A DNA stretch of 7,660 nt, taken from positions 1 to 7,660 of the forward strand of contig JAUVOB010000054.1 in NCBI GenBank assembly GCA_030599405.1. The letters are read 5' to 3'. The translations under genes were made by a program, and so were the position numbers. Under the pieces are notes generated by a model, which saw nothing but the letters and a program-made list of their open reading frames with translations, made no database searches and was not told the origin of the DNA. Positions 1-6,482 of the stretch are shown one piece after another. How positions within the stretch are numbered: the stretch's first letter is position 1; each line of letters opens with the position of its first letter. Source of the stretch: Chloroflexota bacterium. GTDB lineage: Bacteria > Chloroflexota > Anaerolineae > Promineifilales > Promineifilaceae.

Positions 1-1300
1 CCAGTTGCCCCTGCCAGAAAAGATCTACGACTTTTGTTGGACCATTGCGGTGCTTGGCGATGTTTATCTCGGCGATGTTAGGACGTTCGCTTTCATCGTG
101 GTTATAGTATTCGTCCCGATAAATAAACATGACAATATCTGCATCTTGTTCAATAGAACCGGAATCTCTAAGATCCGCCAGCATCGGTCGTTTATCGGTC
201 CGTTGCTCGACGGCACGGCTGAGCTGTGAATTCGCAATTACCGGAACATCCAGCTCCCGTGCCAAGCTCTTTAATCCCCGAGAAATCTCGCTTATCTCCT
301 GGACCCGGTTACCGTATGGTCGTTCGGTTATCATTAGTTGAAGATAATCGACCATGATTAGATCGATCCCGTGTTCGGAGTAGAGGCGTCTACACTTGGT
401 TCTCAGTTGCAGTGGTGATATCGAAGGCGTGTCGTCGATGAAGATTTGGGTTTCTGATATCCGGCCAACGGCTTCGTAGAAGATAGGCCATTCGTGCTCT
501 TCAAGATCGCCTCGGCGAAGTCTCTGGGAGTCGATTCTCGTCTCAGCTGCGATCATGCGCTGCACCAGTTGCTCAGCCGACATCTCCAAGCTAAACATGG
601 CGATCCGTTTGCCATAGCGACGGGCTGCTGCCTGCCCGATAGCCAGCTGGAGAGCCGTTTTCCCCATACCGGGTCTGGCGGCTATTATGATAAGATCTGA
701 CTTATTCAATCCCCCGAGAAGTCGGTCGAGATCGGTGAAGCTCGTCGGAACGCCGATAATATCGTCGCCTCGTTCATGCAATTCTTCTATGCGGTCCAGA
801 TATGCGCGCGCGACTTCTTTTACGGCCACGAGGTCTCTTGTTGTTCGCTCCTCGCTGATGCTGAAAAGAGCCTGCTCCGCGCGATCGATTGTTACACCGA
901 TATCCTCATCTTGTTCAAAAGCGAGATTGGCAATGGTGGTTGCCGCCGTAATCATACGGCGGCGAACAGAAGCCGCTTCTACAATATGACCGTAATGTTG
1001 GGCATGGATCGACGTGGGAACGATGTTGAGCAAGCCAATGATGTAAGCTTCCCCGCCGACTTCCTCCAGTTGATTGCGGCGGCGCAGTTCATCGGACAGG
1101 GTTATGAGATCAACAGGTTGCCGGCGACCGTTCAGGGTTAAAATACAGTCGTAAATCCACGAGTTTTTTTCTCGGTAGAACGCATCGGGTCGGAGAAAGG
1201 AAGCTACCTCGAATATCGCATCGCTATCGATTAGCAAGGAGCCTAGCAGAGCTTCCTCTGCGTCAACATTACTGGGGGGTAGGCGATCTGTTGCGTCCAT
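1..1300 (-). CDS. dnaB: Replicative DNA helicase DnaB (3' end cut by window edge)
   Basis: Hexameric 5'-3' helicase that unwinds DNA at the replication fork and recruits primase. I read 433 codons from the ATG at 1300 with no stop before base 1. The N-terminal helical domain spans about residues 8-105 (NVDAEEALLGSLL, then RPDAFY). A linker follows, then the RecA-like ATPase from about 180. Walker A is ARPGMGKT (208-215) and Walker B is LIMVDYLQL (D318). The SQLSRAVEQR motif (358-367), RDSGSIEQDADIVMFIYR (378-395) and KHRNGPT (416-422) are all conserved. The frame ends in DLFWQGQL, which aligns close to the end of E. coli DnaB, so only about 5-15 residues are missing. No intein interrupts the P-loop or the SQL motif. 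The usual Leu before SQL is Asn here (ANSQL). The gene starts 27 bp after the nuclease stop and has no convincing Shine-Dalgarno, which suggests cotranscription and perhaps translational coupling. Confidence 0.97.
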   Translation of the reverse strand, partial: MDATDRLPPSNVDAEEALLGSLLIDSDAIFEVASFLRPDAFYREKNSWIYDCILTLNGRRQPVDLITLSDELRRRNQLEEVGGEAYIIGLLNIVPTSIHAQHYGHIVEAASVRRRMITAATTIANLAFEQDEDIGVTIDRAEQALFSISEERTTRDLVAVKEVARAYLDRIEELHERGDDIIGVPTSFTDLDRLLGGLNKSDLIIIAARPGMGKTALQLAIGQAAARRYGKRIAMFSLEMSAEQLVQRMIAAETRIDSQRLRRGDLEEHEWPIFYEAVGRISETQIFIDDTPSISPLQLRTKCRRLYSEHGIDLIMVDYLQLMITERPYGNRVQEISEISRGLKSLARELDVPVIANSQLSRAVEQRTDKRPMLADLRDSGSIEQDADIVMFIYRDEYYNHDESERPNIAEINIAKHRNGPTKVVDLFWQGQL

Positions 1301-1327
1301 CCGTTAATCAAATAGTGACTTGTAGCG

Positions 1328-1831
1328 CTACTCGTCGCCCTCGAAATCCTCAAAGTCCAACGTATCTACGAAATCCTTGAATGCATCCAAGCTCTCGCCA
1401 TCTTCCTGTCCGACCTCATCTTCAACATCCGATTCGGGAACGATCCCTGCTTCGTCGAGGACAGGCTCATTTACAAAGATTGGTACTTTAGCCCGGACGG
1501 CAATGGCTATGGCGTCCGAAGGCCGGCAGTCAACCTCGAGCATTGTTCCGTCCACATCGATGAAGAGGCGGGCATAAAAGACCATCTCCCGTAGTTCGTT
1601 TATCAGAATATGGGATACATTTCCTCCCATCTCGCTAATGACGTTTTTTAGTAGGTCGTGGGTTACGGGACGAGCAATTTCCATATCTTGTAGTTCGATG
1701 GTTATGGCTTCAGCTTCACACGGTCCAATCCAGATCGGAAGCTGGCGCTCACCATCCATGTCGCGCAGCATGACGATTCGATGCTGAGAGATGAGACTGA
1801 TACGGATGCTGTCAATTACGACCTCAATCAT
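1328..1831 (-). CDS. Bifunctional nuclease family protein (DUF151/BFN)
   Basis: A 167-residue protein of the bifunctional nuclease family. Plant members have reported DNase and RNase activity; the bacterial role is poorly defined. The single BFN domain covers about residues 1-130. Its hallmarks are LPIWIGPCEAEAI (31-43), the HDLL segment (58-61), VFYARLFIDVDG (84-95) and RPSDAIAIAVRAKVPIFV (103-120). The C-terminal tail is strongly acidic (17 of the last 37 residues are Asp or Glu) and ends with the DAFKDFVDTLDFEDFEG pattern, which resembles the Fr-FL-d-v-PEDF tail common in this family. The ATG at 1831 has a moderate AAGGGG-type ribosome site about 8 nt upstream. The gene leads a probable two-gene unit with dnaB, so a link to replication or repair is possible but is only inference. 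No signal peptide, so probably cytosolic. Confidence 0.93.
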   Translation of the reverse strand: MIEVVIDSIRISLISQHRIVMLRDMDGERQLPIWIGPCEAEAITIELQDMEIARPVTHDLLKNVISEMGGNVSHILINELREMVFYARLFIDVDGTMLEVDCRPSDAIAIAVRAKVPIFVNEPVLDEAGIVPESDVEDEVGQEDGESLDAFKDFVDTLDFEDFEGDE

Positions 1832-1867
1832 ATGATACCCCTTTTTACCCTGCCTGTTTTTGGTTCT

Positions 1868-1905
1868 GGCTTAAGCGGGATCCATATTGGATTGCGAATT
1901 AAGCC
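1868..1905 (-). promoter_or_regulatory. Leader hairpin upstream of the nuclease gene
   Basis: A perfect 7-bp inverted repeat, GGCTTAA (1868-1874) with TTAAGCC (1899-1905), encloses a second nested pair, ATCC (1880-1883) with GGAT (1889-1892) around a 5-nt loop. In the transcript this would form a two-tier stem with an internal loop, ending about 37 nt before the nuclease ATG. No U-tract follows, so it is not a terminator. It could stabilise the leader or control translation or RNA processing. No known motif is recognised. Confidence 0.35.
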
Positions 1906-2037
1906 TTGGGAGAGACGCCTTGATACCCTCTCAGAGGAGTGGCAATTTACGCCGTTTCAATCCGAATGCCAGCTTTCTTGGATTCGTTTTTGGGCAGAGT
2001 ATCCCGCTTGCGCCCACTCCAAAACCTATGTGCGGGC

Positions 2038-2066
2038 ATTGTAGCATAAAAACATAAAATCAACAG
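2038..2066 (-). promoter_or_regulatory. Predicted sigma70-type promoter for the nuclease-dnaB unit
   Basis: Read on the minus strand, -10 is TACAAT (2043-2038), preceded by TG and one base, which makes an extended -10 element. A weak -35, CTGTTG (2066-2061), sits 17 nt upstream, and the spacer is A/T-rich. Transcription would start near 2031, about 200 nt before the nuclease ATG. TACAAT plus the extended TG is a good match, and the site lies in the only long gap upstream of the gene. It is unproven. Confidence 0.55.
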
Positions 2067-2155
2067 CCGCAAGTAGAAGACAGAGTGGTGATCGATCTCG
2101 CAGTCTGAGACCAATAAATCGTCCTCTTGGCTGTCGAAAACAATCGGCTATACGG

Positions 2156-4033
2156 TTATCGAGCCAGAGTCCAGCGACGTCCCTCACCCAAGGTAAGTTC
2201 AATCTGGACGAGCGATGGATCATCCGATTTCGAACCAAGTAACGTGGCTCGATTTCCAATCAATTCAATCTGTTGCGCCTCGTATCCCATGTCGCTAGCT
2301 GTTAACACAATGTCTAGATAGGCCAGAGCTAGAGGATCAAGAAAAGCTCCATTGTTATTGAGAACGCGCACCACGCTATCCAACAAGGCGTTTGCTCGAC
2401 CATAATCTCCTTGCCGTAGGGCGGAACCCGCTGAAACAAGTATTGTCTCTAGGGCGATATTTACCGGCGACCCCATATGACGGCTAAAGTCGGCTGTTGT
2501 TCCCAGCCTCTGGGCGATTTCTGGATCTGGCAACCAGGCTGTCCAATAGTATGCGGATGGATCAAAAACCGCCTGATAGCGCCGAATAATGTCATAATAG
2601 CGAATTGTTGTACGCAGGTCTTCGATCGCATCGCTATCCCGGGGTAGGCGACGAAGATACTTCATCCATTCAGATTCAATCTGCTCCAGGGATCTGCCGA
2701 AGACTCGTCGCAAATTCACATCCACGGCTTCCGAAAGCGTATCGGCATCTCGGGCTGTCGTCTCGCTGTAGAACGCCTTAACCAGGTCCCAATCGTATGT
2801 GGAGACCAGATAGTCGATGAATCCTGCCCCCTCGAGATAGCTGACTTCGTGCTGAGTTCCGTAGAAATCATTTATTACATTATCTAGACCGCGATAGCGT
2901 CCAATCTCGACGAGGGCGCTCATCCGCTGATTCAGGTCCTGTTGCTGATAATGCCCGCCAGCAACCCAGACGGCCATCCCTTCAGATAGAAAGGTGATTG
3001 GATTCGGCGTTATTTTGCGATCGATTAGATGCACCGCTTCATGGACAAGGAGTTCTTTGAGTCCTCCCGCTATATAGTCCCGATCAAGGTAGGAAACCAC
3101 CATCGAGTCTTGAGAATATCCACCTTGACCAAAGACGCGATCGACCATATAGACGTTGTATCGTCCGGCTAATGTTTCCGAAAGTTTGGCCGCCCCTTCT
3201 TGAAACGCCGCATCAACCTGTTCTAACAGCTGAGCCATGTCCCGATGAGCTGCCGTACCGCTTACAACATGCACCCGGCAACAATCATTCTCCTCTGTAA
3301 TCCATCGAGCGTTGATTTCGGTCTCAGGCAGATTTTCAGCAGGTTCAACCTGCATCATTATTGAGGCAACGTTGTTGGCTGGAGATTCGTCGCCGTAGTT
3401 GATAATATCTTCAGGATCGAGGAAGACGATTATCGTGTGAATACCCGGTTTCTCATCCGTATCCCACACCCATTGGTATAGTCCGTAGGGATTTCCGTCA
3501 AAACCACGCCAATTTACATTGTTGGAGACAACCTGAACACCGTCGACGAACACGCGTACGTCGACATCATTGGGCGCCAATTTCTCGGGTATCCTAGGAT
3601 CGATCCGGATAGTCACTAAATCACCCGCATAGACAGCCCCATCCGGATATACGGAAATGTCGCTGGATCTGATTGATAGATCGTTTAGGGCTAGCGTCGG
3701 AGGCTCAGTAGCTTCTTCATAAGGTACTGGCGCGATTGTAGGGGGGATCGGCGACGATGTGACAGTTGGGACGATGGGTATGGTGGTCGCCTCTATCGCT
3801 CCTTCTTCGTTACCGACCATGGTGGTTGGATTACTAGGATCAAGTTGAGGTGTGTGTAGTTCCTCCTCCGTATCCAGGCCGTCATCCTGGGAACATGCCG
3901 TAGAGCCTGATATAAAAAACAGGATCAATAAAAGGGCAAGTATTTGGGAGGAACGCTGCAGTCTCGTCGTAGCCCTGCCGGACCTAGCGAGGTTCGGGCC
4001 ATAAAAGACTGTAGAAGTGGCGCGATACGTCAT
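2156..4033 (-). CDS. Peptidase MA-like zinc metalloprotease, predicted lipoprotein
   Basis: A 625-residue predicted surface metalloprotease. An Arg-rich N-terminus (1-30) precedes a hydrophobic segment (31-43, ILALLLILFFISG) and Cys47 in GSTAC, a weak lipobox suggesting a lipid-anchored export signal. A low-complexity Thr/Pro/acidic linker (about 48-113) leads to a CARDB-like beta domain (about 116-230, ending GDESPANNV). The catalytic part runs from about 240 to 463. HEAVH (331-335) gives two zinc ligands and the catalytic Glu332; Glu351 in FLSEGMAVW is the likely third ligand, the gluzincin arrangement. The following YLEGAGFIDYLVSTY and FGRSLEQIESEWMKYLRR are typical of peptidase MA-like proteins. 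A C-terminal region (465-625) includes one TPR-like helix pair (about 536-558) and has no assigned role. Substrate unknown. The ATG at 4033 is 13 bp after the serine protease stop and its ribosome site is weak, so cotranscription is likely. Confidence 0.88.
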   Translation of the reverse strand: MTYRATSTVFYGPNLARSGRATTRLQRSSQILALLLILFFISGSTACSQDDGLDTEEELHTPQLDPSNPTTMVGNEEGAIEATTIPIVPTVTSSPIPPTIAPVPYEEATEPPTLALNDLSIRSSDISVYPDGAVYAGDLVTIRIDPRIPEKLAPNDVDVRVFVDGVQVVSNNVNWRGFDGNPYGLYQWVWDTDEKPGIHTIIVFLDPEDIINYGDESPANNVASIMMQVEPAENLPETEINARWITEENDCCRVHVVSGTAAHRDMAQLLEQVDAAFQEGAAKLSETLAGRYNVYMVDRVFGQGGYSQDSMVVSYLDRDYIAGGLKELLVHEAVHLIDRKITPNPITFLSEGMAVWVAGGHYQQQDLNQRMSALVEIGRYRGLDNVINDFYGTQHEVSYLEGAGFIDYLVSTYDWDLVKAFYSETTARDADTLSEAVDVNLRRVFGRSLEQIESEWMKYLRRLPRDSDAIEDLRTTIRYYDIIRRYQAVFDPSAYYWTAWLPDPEIAQRLGTTADFSRHMGSPVNIALETILVSAGSALRQGDYGRANALLDSVVRVLNNNGAFLDPLALAYLDIVLTASDMGYEAQQIELIGNRATLLGSKSDDPSLVQIELTLGEGRRWTLAR

Positions 4034-4046
4034 CGGGTTCGCTATC

Positions 4047-5117
4047 TCAACTCGTGCGAAAGAGCCGCCTTAGAAACTTGGTTAAGGCATCGAAAAGAGC
4101 ACTGTTTGACATGCGCCGGGGAATCGGGAGCTTGGCTGTCTTCGGTAGGGATTGATTGGGAAACCGAACATTCAGCGCCTTCGTTACTAGCATGATCTCG
4201 TTGGCTAGTGCGTGTTCGGGCAGGTTCGCTCTCTCACCGGCGAAATGTAGGCCAACAGCTTTGCCACTGTCATCGTCCACCCAGACCGCGCCCGAATCCC
4301 CGCCCATGCTTATTTCGGATTTGGCTGCTCCTGGCCGAGGAACTACGTGGAAGACGTAATCAATTCTCTTTACGCCCAGTTCACCGTAGGGAATAGAAAC
4401 CCGCATCTTGATGCCGTCAATATATCCTTCTGTATAGCCAGTACTACGGCCGCTTTTCCAGACGCGCATTCCTAATCTAGGTTCGGTTACATCCTCGATG
4501 GACCTACCTTCAAGCGTCTTCGTCGTGACCTTTCGCGCACCGTTTAGCTTGGCGACCGCGGCGTCGAACGGACCTAGAACCCAACGGGAAAGCTCGGCAA
4601 TGGTGTTATCCTCCCTGGTTCCACCATCGATCCAGCCTGGCTGCCATATTGGCAAACCAGGTCTTGCGCCGGGCCTGCCGGCTAAGACATGCCAGTTGCT
4701 GAGGATCATTTCGTCGCCAGTCTTTATATCGATAACCTTCGCTCCCAAGGTGCCAGCCGTGCTGTAACGGGAGCCAATGCTGACGCCGACAGGTATGATT
4801 TCATAACGCTTATCACGGCCATCGACCGCCGATTCTAGCTTGGATTTAGACAGAGCTTGGGGCACGTAAGAAGCTTCGATAACGTCGACCACGATACCCC
4901 CAATTTCCTCCGGAAATATCTCCTCATCGGAAAGCTGAGATGCAGGCTTTTTTTCAACCACGTGAACGCGTATGGAGAGTTCCGTGGTCATCTCGCCCTT
5001 AGTCCATTTGAATCCTAGATCTACGGCAACGACCCCCGGCCGATCCAGCCATTCGTCTCTCACTGATTCTAAGATTCTTTCTGCTTTTGCGATATCGCCA
5101 GGTGTAATACCTGCCAT
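4047..5117 (-). CDS. Trypsin-fold serine protease of the NAL1-like type, predicted cytosolic
   Basis: A 356-residue chymotrypsin-fold protease. The triad is readable as His143 (LSNWHVLA), Asp185 (GPFDAAVAKL) and Ser275 (MGGDSGAVW). The layout resembles bacterial relatives of the plant NARROW LEAF 1 protease: a small N-terminal alpha/beta region (about 1-85, with GVVAVDLGFKW, ELSIRVHVVEKKP and GGIVVDVIEA), then the protease core (about 105-318). The protein ends in a basic helix (about 335-356, with RRLFR). There is no signal peptide or membrane segment, unlike secreted trypsins, so it probably acts inside the cell; its substrate is unknown. I chose the ATG at 5117 over the in-frame TTG at 5120 because the ribosome site is 4 nt from the ATG but only 1 nt from the TTG. 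It lies 143 bp after galE and 13 bp before the metalloprotease gene. Confidence 0.88.
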   Translation of the reverse strand: MAGITPGDIAKAERILESVRDEWLDRPGVVAVDLGFKWTKGEMTTELSIRVHVVEKKPASQLSDEEIFPEEIGGIVVDVIEASYVPQALSKSKLESAVDGRDKRYEIIPVGVSIGSRYSTAGTLGAKVIDIKTGDEMILSNWHVLAGRPGARPGLPIWQPGWIDGGTREDNTIAELSRWVLGPFDAAVAKLNGARKVTTKTLEGRSIEDVTEPRLGMRVWKSGRSTGYTEGYIDGIKMRVSIPYGELGVKRIDYVFHVVPRPGAAKSEISMGGDSGAVWVDDDSGKAVGLHFAGERANLPEHALANEIMLVTKALNVRFPNQSLPKTAKLPIPRRMSNSALFDALTKFLRRLFRTS

Positions 5118-5260
5118 CAAGACCTCCTTATGGACCGGCGATCATTGTCTGGTGTAGACGGATATGTGTGCCATCGAGTCGCAAACAGAGCGATATGGTA
5201 ATAACGACCGCGAAACACGTAAGACATCATTATGGTTTCGGTAGATCCGATTCTTCGTCC
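5118..5260 (-). other. Short gap between galE and the serine protease gene
   Basis: Apart from the ribosome site next to the protease gene, I see no convincing terminator hairpin and no -10/-35 pair with good spacing. The absence of a terminator leaves open a galE-protease-metalloprotease operon. A weak or non-sigma70 promoter cannot be excluded. Confidence 0.4.
5122..5128 (-). promoter_or_regulatory. Shine-Dalgarno deciding the serine protease start
   Basis: AGGAGGT on the minus strand is a full match to the anti-Shine-Dalgarno core. It lies 4 nt before the ATG at 5117 and 1 nt before the TTG at 5120, so it favours the ATG. It is far stronger than the sites of the nuclease, dnaB or metalloprotease genes, suggesting efficient translation. 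Confidence 0.8.
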
Positions 5261-6253
5261 CTATCCGCTATACCCTTGAGGATGGGTTCTATGCCACTCC
5301 CAGGCTGAGGCGATGATAGCCTCGAGCTCTGGATACAATGGCTTCCAGCCGAGTTCTTTCTTAATCTTCTCACTGCTCGCGACCAAAATGGCGCCATCTC
5401 CCAACCGGCGCTGTGCCATGACGGTCGGAATTGCATGTCCAGTTATTTGACGAACTGTTTCAATAACTTCTAAATTGGAATAACCAAACCCGTTACCCAG
5501 ATTATACACCCACAGGGCATCACTTTCATCTCTCAAGGCTTCCACGGCCTTAACATGGGCTTGGGCCAAATCGTCGATATGAATATAGTCGCGGACGTTT
5601 GTACCATCCGGGGTTGGGTAGTCATCGCCAAAGATAGATATGGATTCTCGCTGGTTAAGCGCAACCTGTAGGACGAGTGGGATCAAGTGGGTCTCAGGCT
5701 GATGATTCTCTCCGCGGATTTCACCGCCCTGTTTGGATGCACCACTCGCGTTGAAATAGCGTAGCGAACAGCTCTTCAAACCATATAGACGGTGATACCA
5801 TCCCAGAATTTCCTCAACCATTCGTTTGGTTTGTCCGTACAAATTGACAGGTTGAATGGCGCTATCTTCATGAAGAGGGTGATCCTGGCTGGCGTAAACC
5901 GCGGCCGAGCTACTGAAAACTATATTATCTACACCATTCGCAACCGCGGCGTCGATGAGGGTAGTGGATGACCCAACGTTATTTTGTATGTATTCTGCCG
6001 GCTTTTTCATTGACTCCCCGGCCTCAATAAGGGCAGCAAAATGGATTATGGCGTCTATGCCCAAGGCGAAAACACCGTCAAGATGGGCTCGATCGCCAAT
6101 GTCCCCAACAATAAGCTCCGCCTCAACGGGAACCGCGGCCCGGTGACCCCGGCTAAGATTGTCATAGACGATTACTTCATGACCCGCAGCCAGCAAGTGT
6201 GAGACGGTTGTCGAGCCGATATAACCGGCGCCTCCAGAAACTAGAATTTTCAA
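5261..6253 (-). CDS. galE: UDP-glucose 4-epimerase (TTG start)
   Basis: An extended short-chain dehydrogenase that interconverts UDP-glucose and UDP-galactose using tightly bound NAD, feeding galactose use and sugar-polymer synthesis in the cytosol. The 330 residues match the usual length. The Rossmann motif GGAGYIG is at 7-13 and an NAD-ribose type acidic residue is in YDNLSRG (30-36). The catalytic residues are Ser116 (SSSAAVY), Tyr139 and Lys143 (YGQTK). LRYFNASGA (164-172), RDYIHIDDLA (221-230) and the C-terminal HPQGY are typical. Aligning by hand to E. coli GalE, the sugar-gate position (Tyr299 there) is Leu290 here, so acceptance of N-acetylated sugars is undecided. The start is TTG at 6253; no in-frame ATG fits and AAGGAG lies 7 nt upstream. 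It is divergent from the guanidine hydrolase gene. Confidence 0.95.
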   Translation of the reverse strand: MKILVSGGAGYIGSTTVSHLLAAGHEVIVYDNLSRGHRAAVPVEAELIVGDIGDRAHLDGVFALGIDAIIHFAALIEAGESMKKPAEYIQNNVGSSTTLIDAAVANGVDNIVFSSSAAVYASQDHPLHEDSAIQPVNLYGQTKRMVEEILGWYHRLYGLKSCSLRYFNASGASKQGGEIRGENHQPETHLIPLVLQVALNQRESISIFGDDYPTPDGTNVRDYIHIDDLAQAHVKAVEALRDESDALWVYNLGNGFGYSNLEVIETVRQITGHAIPTVMAQRRLGDGAILVASSEKIKKELGWKPLYPELEAIIASAWEWHRTHPQGYSG

Positions 6254-6260
6254 GGTACTT

Positions 6261-6266
6261 CTCCTT
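6261..6266 (-). promoter_or_regulatory. Shine-Dalgarno supporting the TTG start of galE
   Basis: AAGGAG on the minus strand lies 7 nt before TTG at 6253. The glycine-rich NAD motif begins six residues after this codon, which leaves no room for a later start. Confidence 0.8.
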
Positions 6267-6333
6267 ATTTATCGGGCTCTTAATCCCTTACTCCGACTCC
6301 CTTACCCTATAGGCTTCAGACCGGTTGTCACTA

Positions 6334-6361
6334 TTTATAGGTCATTATTTCTTCTAGGCAA
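6334..6361 (-). promoter_or_regulatory. Predicted sigma70-type promoter for galE
   Basis: On the minus strand, -35 TTGCCT (6361-6356, 4 of 6 to consensus) and -10 TATAAA (6339-6334, 5 of 6) are separated by 16 nt. Transcription would start near 6327 and give a leader of about 70 nt. No other pair in the divergent region matches as well for this direction. Confidence 0.5.
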
Positions 6362-6393
6362 GGGAGACATCAGTACGATTACCCATCAGATCA

Positions 6394-6422
6394 TGCACTT
6401 CCTGTCTGCAAGATGATATATT
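6394..6422 (+). promoter_or_regulatory. Predicted extended -10 promoter for the guanidine hydrolase gene
   Basis: TATATT (6417-6422, 5 of 6 to consensus) is preceded by TGA, giving an extended -10. The hexamer 17 nt upstream, TGCACT, is a poor -35. Transcription would begin near 6429, about 54 nt before the ATG. An alternative -35, TTGTCA at 6325-6330 (5 of 6), has no good -10 at the right distance and overlaps the start region of the galE promoter. Confidence 0.42.
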
Positions 6423-6482
6423 TGATCACCGTACTCGCTTTCCTCGTTCCGGCATCACTCCAGGAAAGGAAATGAACTAACT

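Larger units (their letters stand above)
1832..2155 (-). other. 324-bp noncoding gap: promoter and leader of the BFN-dnaB unit
   Basis: This stretch separates the stop of the lipoprotein gene from the start of the nuclease gene. It contains no ORF with a plausible ribosome site. The half near the lipoprotein (about 2067-2155) shows no convincing intrinsic terminator; the best inverted pair there is only 4 bp. The middle carries an extended -10 promoter reading toward the nuclease. The remaining 200 nt would be its untranslated leader, with a 7-bp hairpin near the ribosome site and a weaker pair (TGGGC/GCCCA) near the predicted 5' end. I do not recognise a known riboswitch in it. Confidence 0.6.

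Noticed and set aside
650..690. Possible intein or insertion in dnaB, a common intein host
   Set aside because: The P-loop and the later SQL/RDSGSIEQDADI motifs are continuous with normal spacing, so there is no insertion.
129..1141. Several plus-strand ORFs of 68-121 codons (for example 687-989 and 776-1141)
   Set aside because: They lie entirely opposite dnaB, whose minus-strand frame carries all helicase motifs. Their translations are Arg/Ser-rich with no recognisable domain.
1950..2040. Possible tRNA or structured small RNA gene in the gap
   Set aside because: No cloverleaf, T-loop or CCA-end pattern could be built on either strand.
1781..2044. 87-codon plus-strand ORF crossing the nuclease start and its leader
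   Set aside because: No ribosome site before the ATG, antisense to the nuclease start, and the composition looks like noncoding DNA. The promoter call at 2038-2066 explains the region better.
2026..2259. 77-codon minus-strand ORF overlapping the end of the metalloprotease gene
   Set aside because: It overlaps the 3' end of a well-supported gene in another frame, has no ribosome site and shows no family features.
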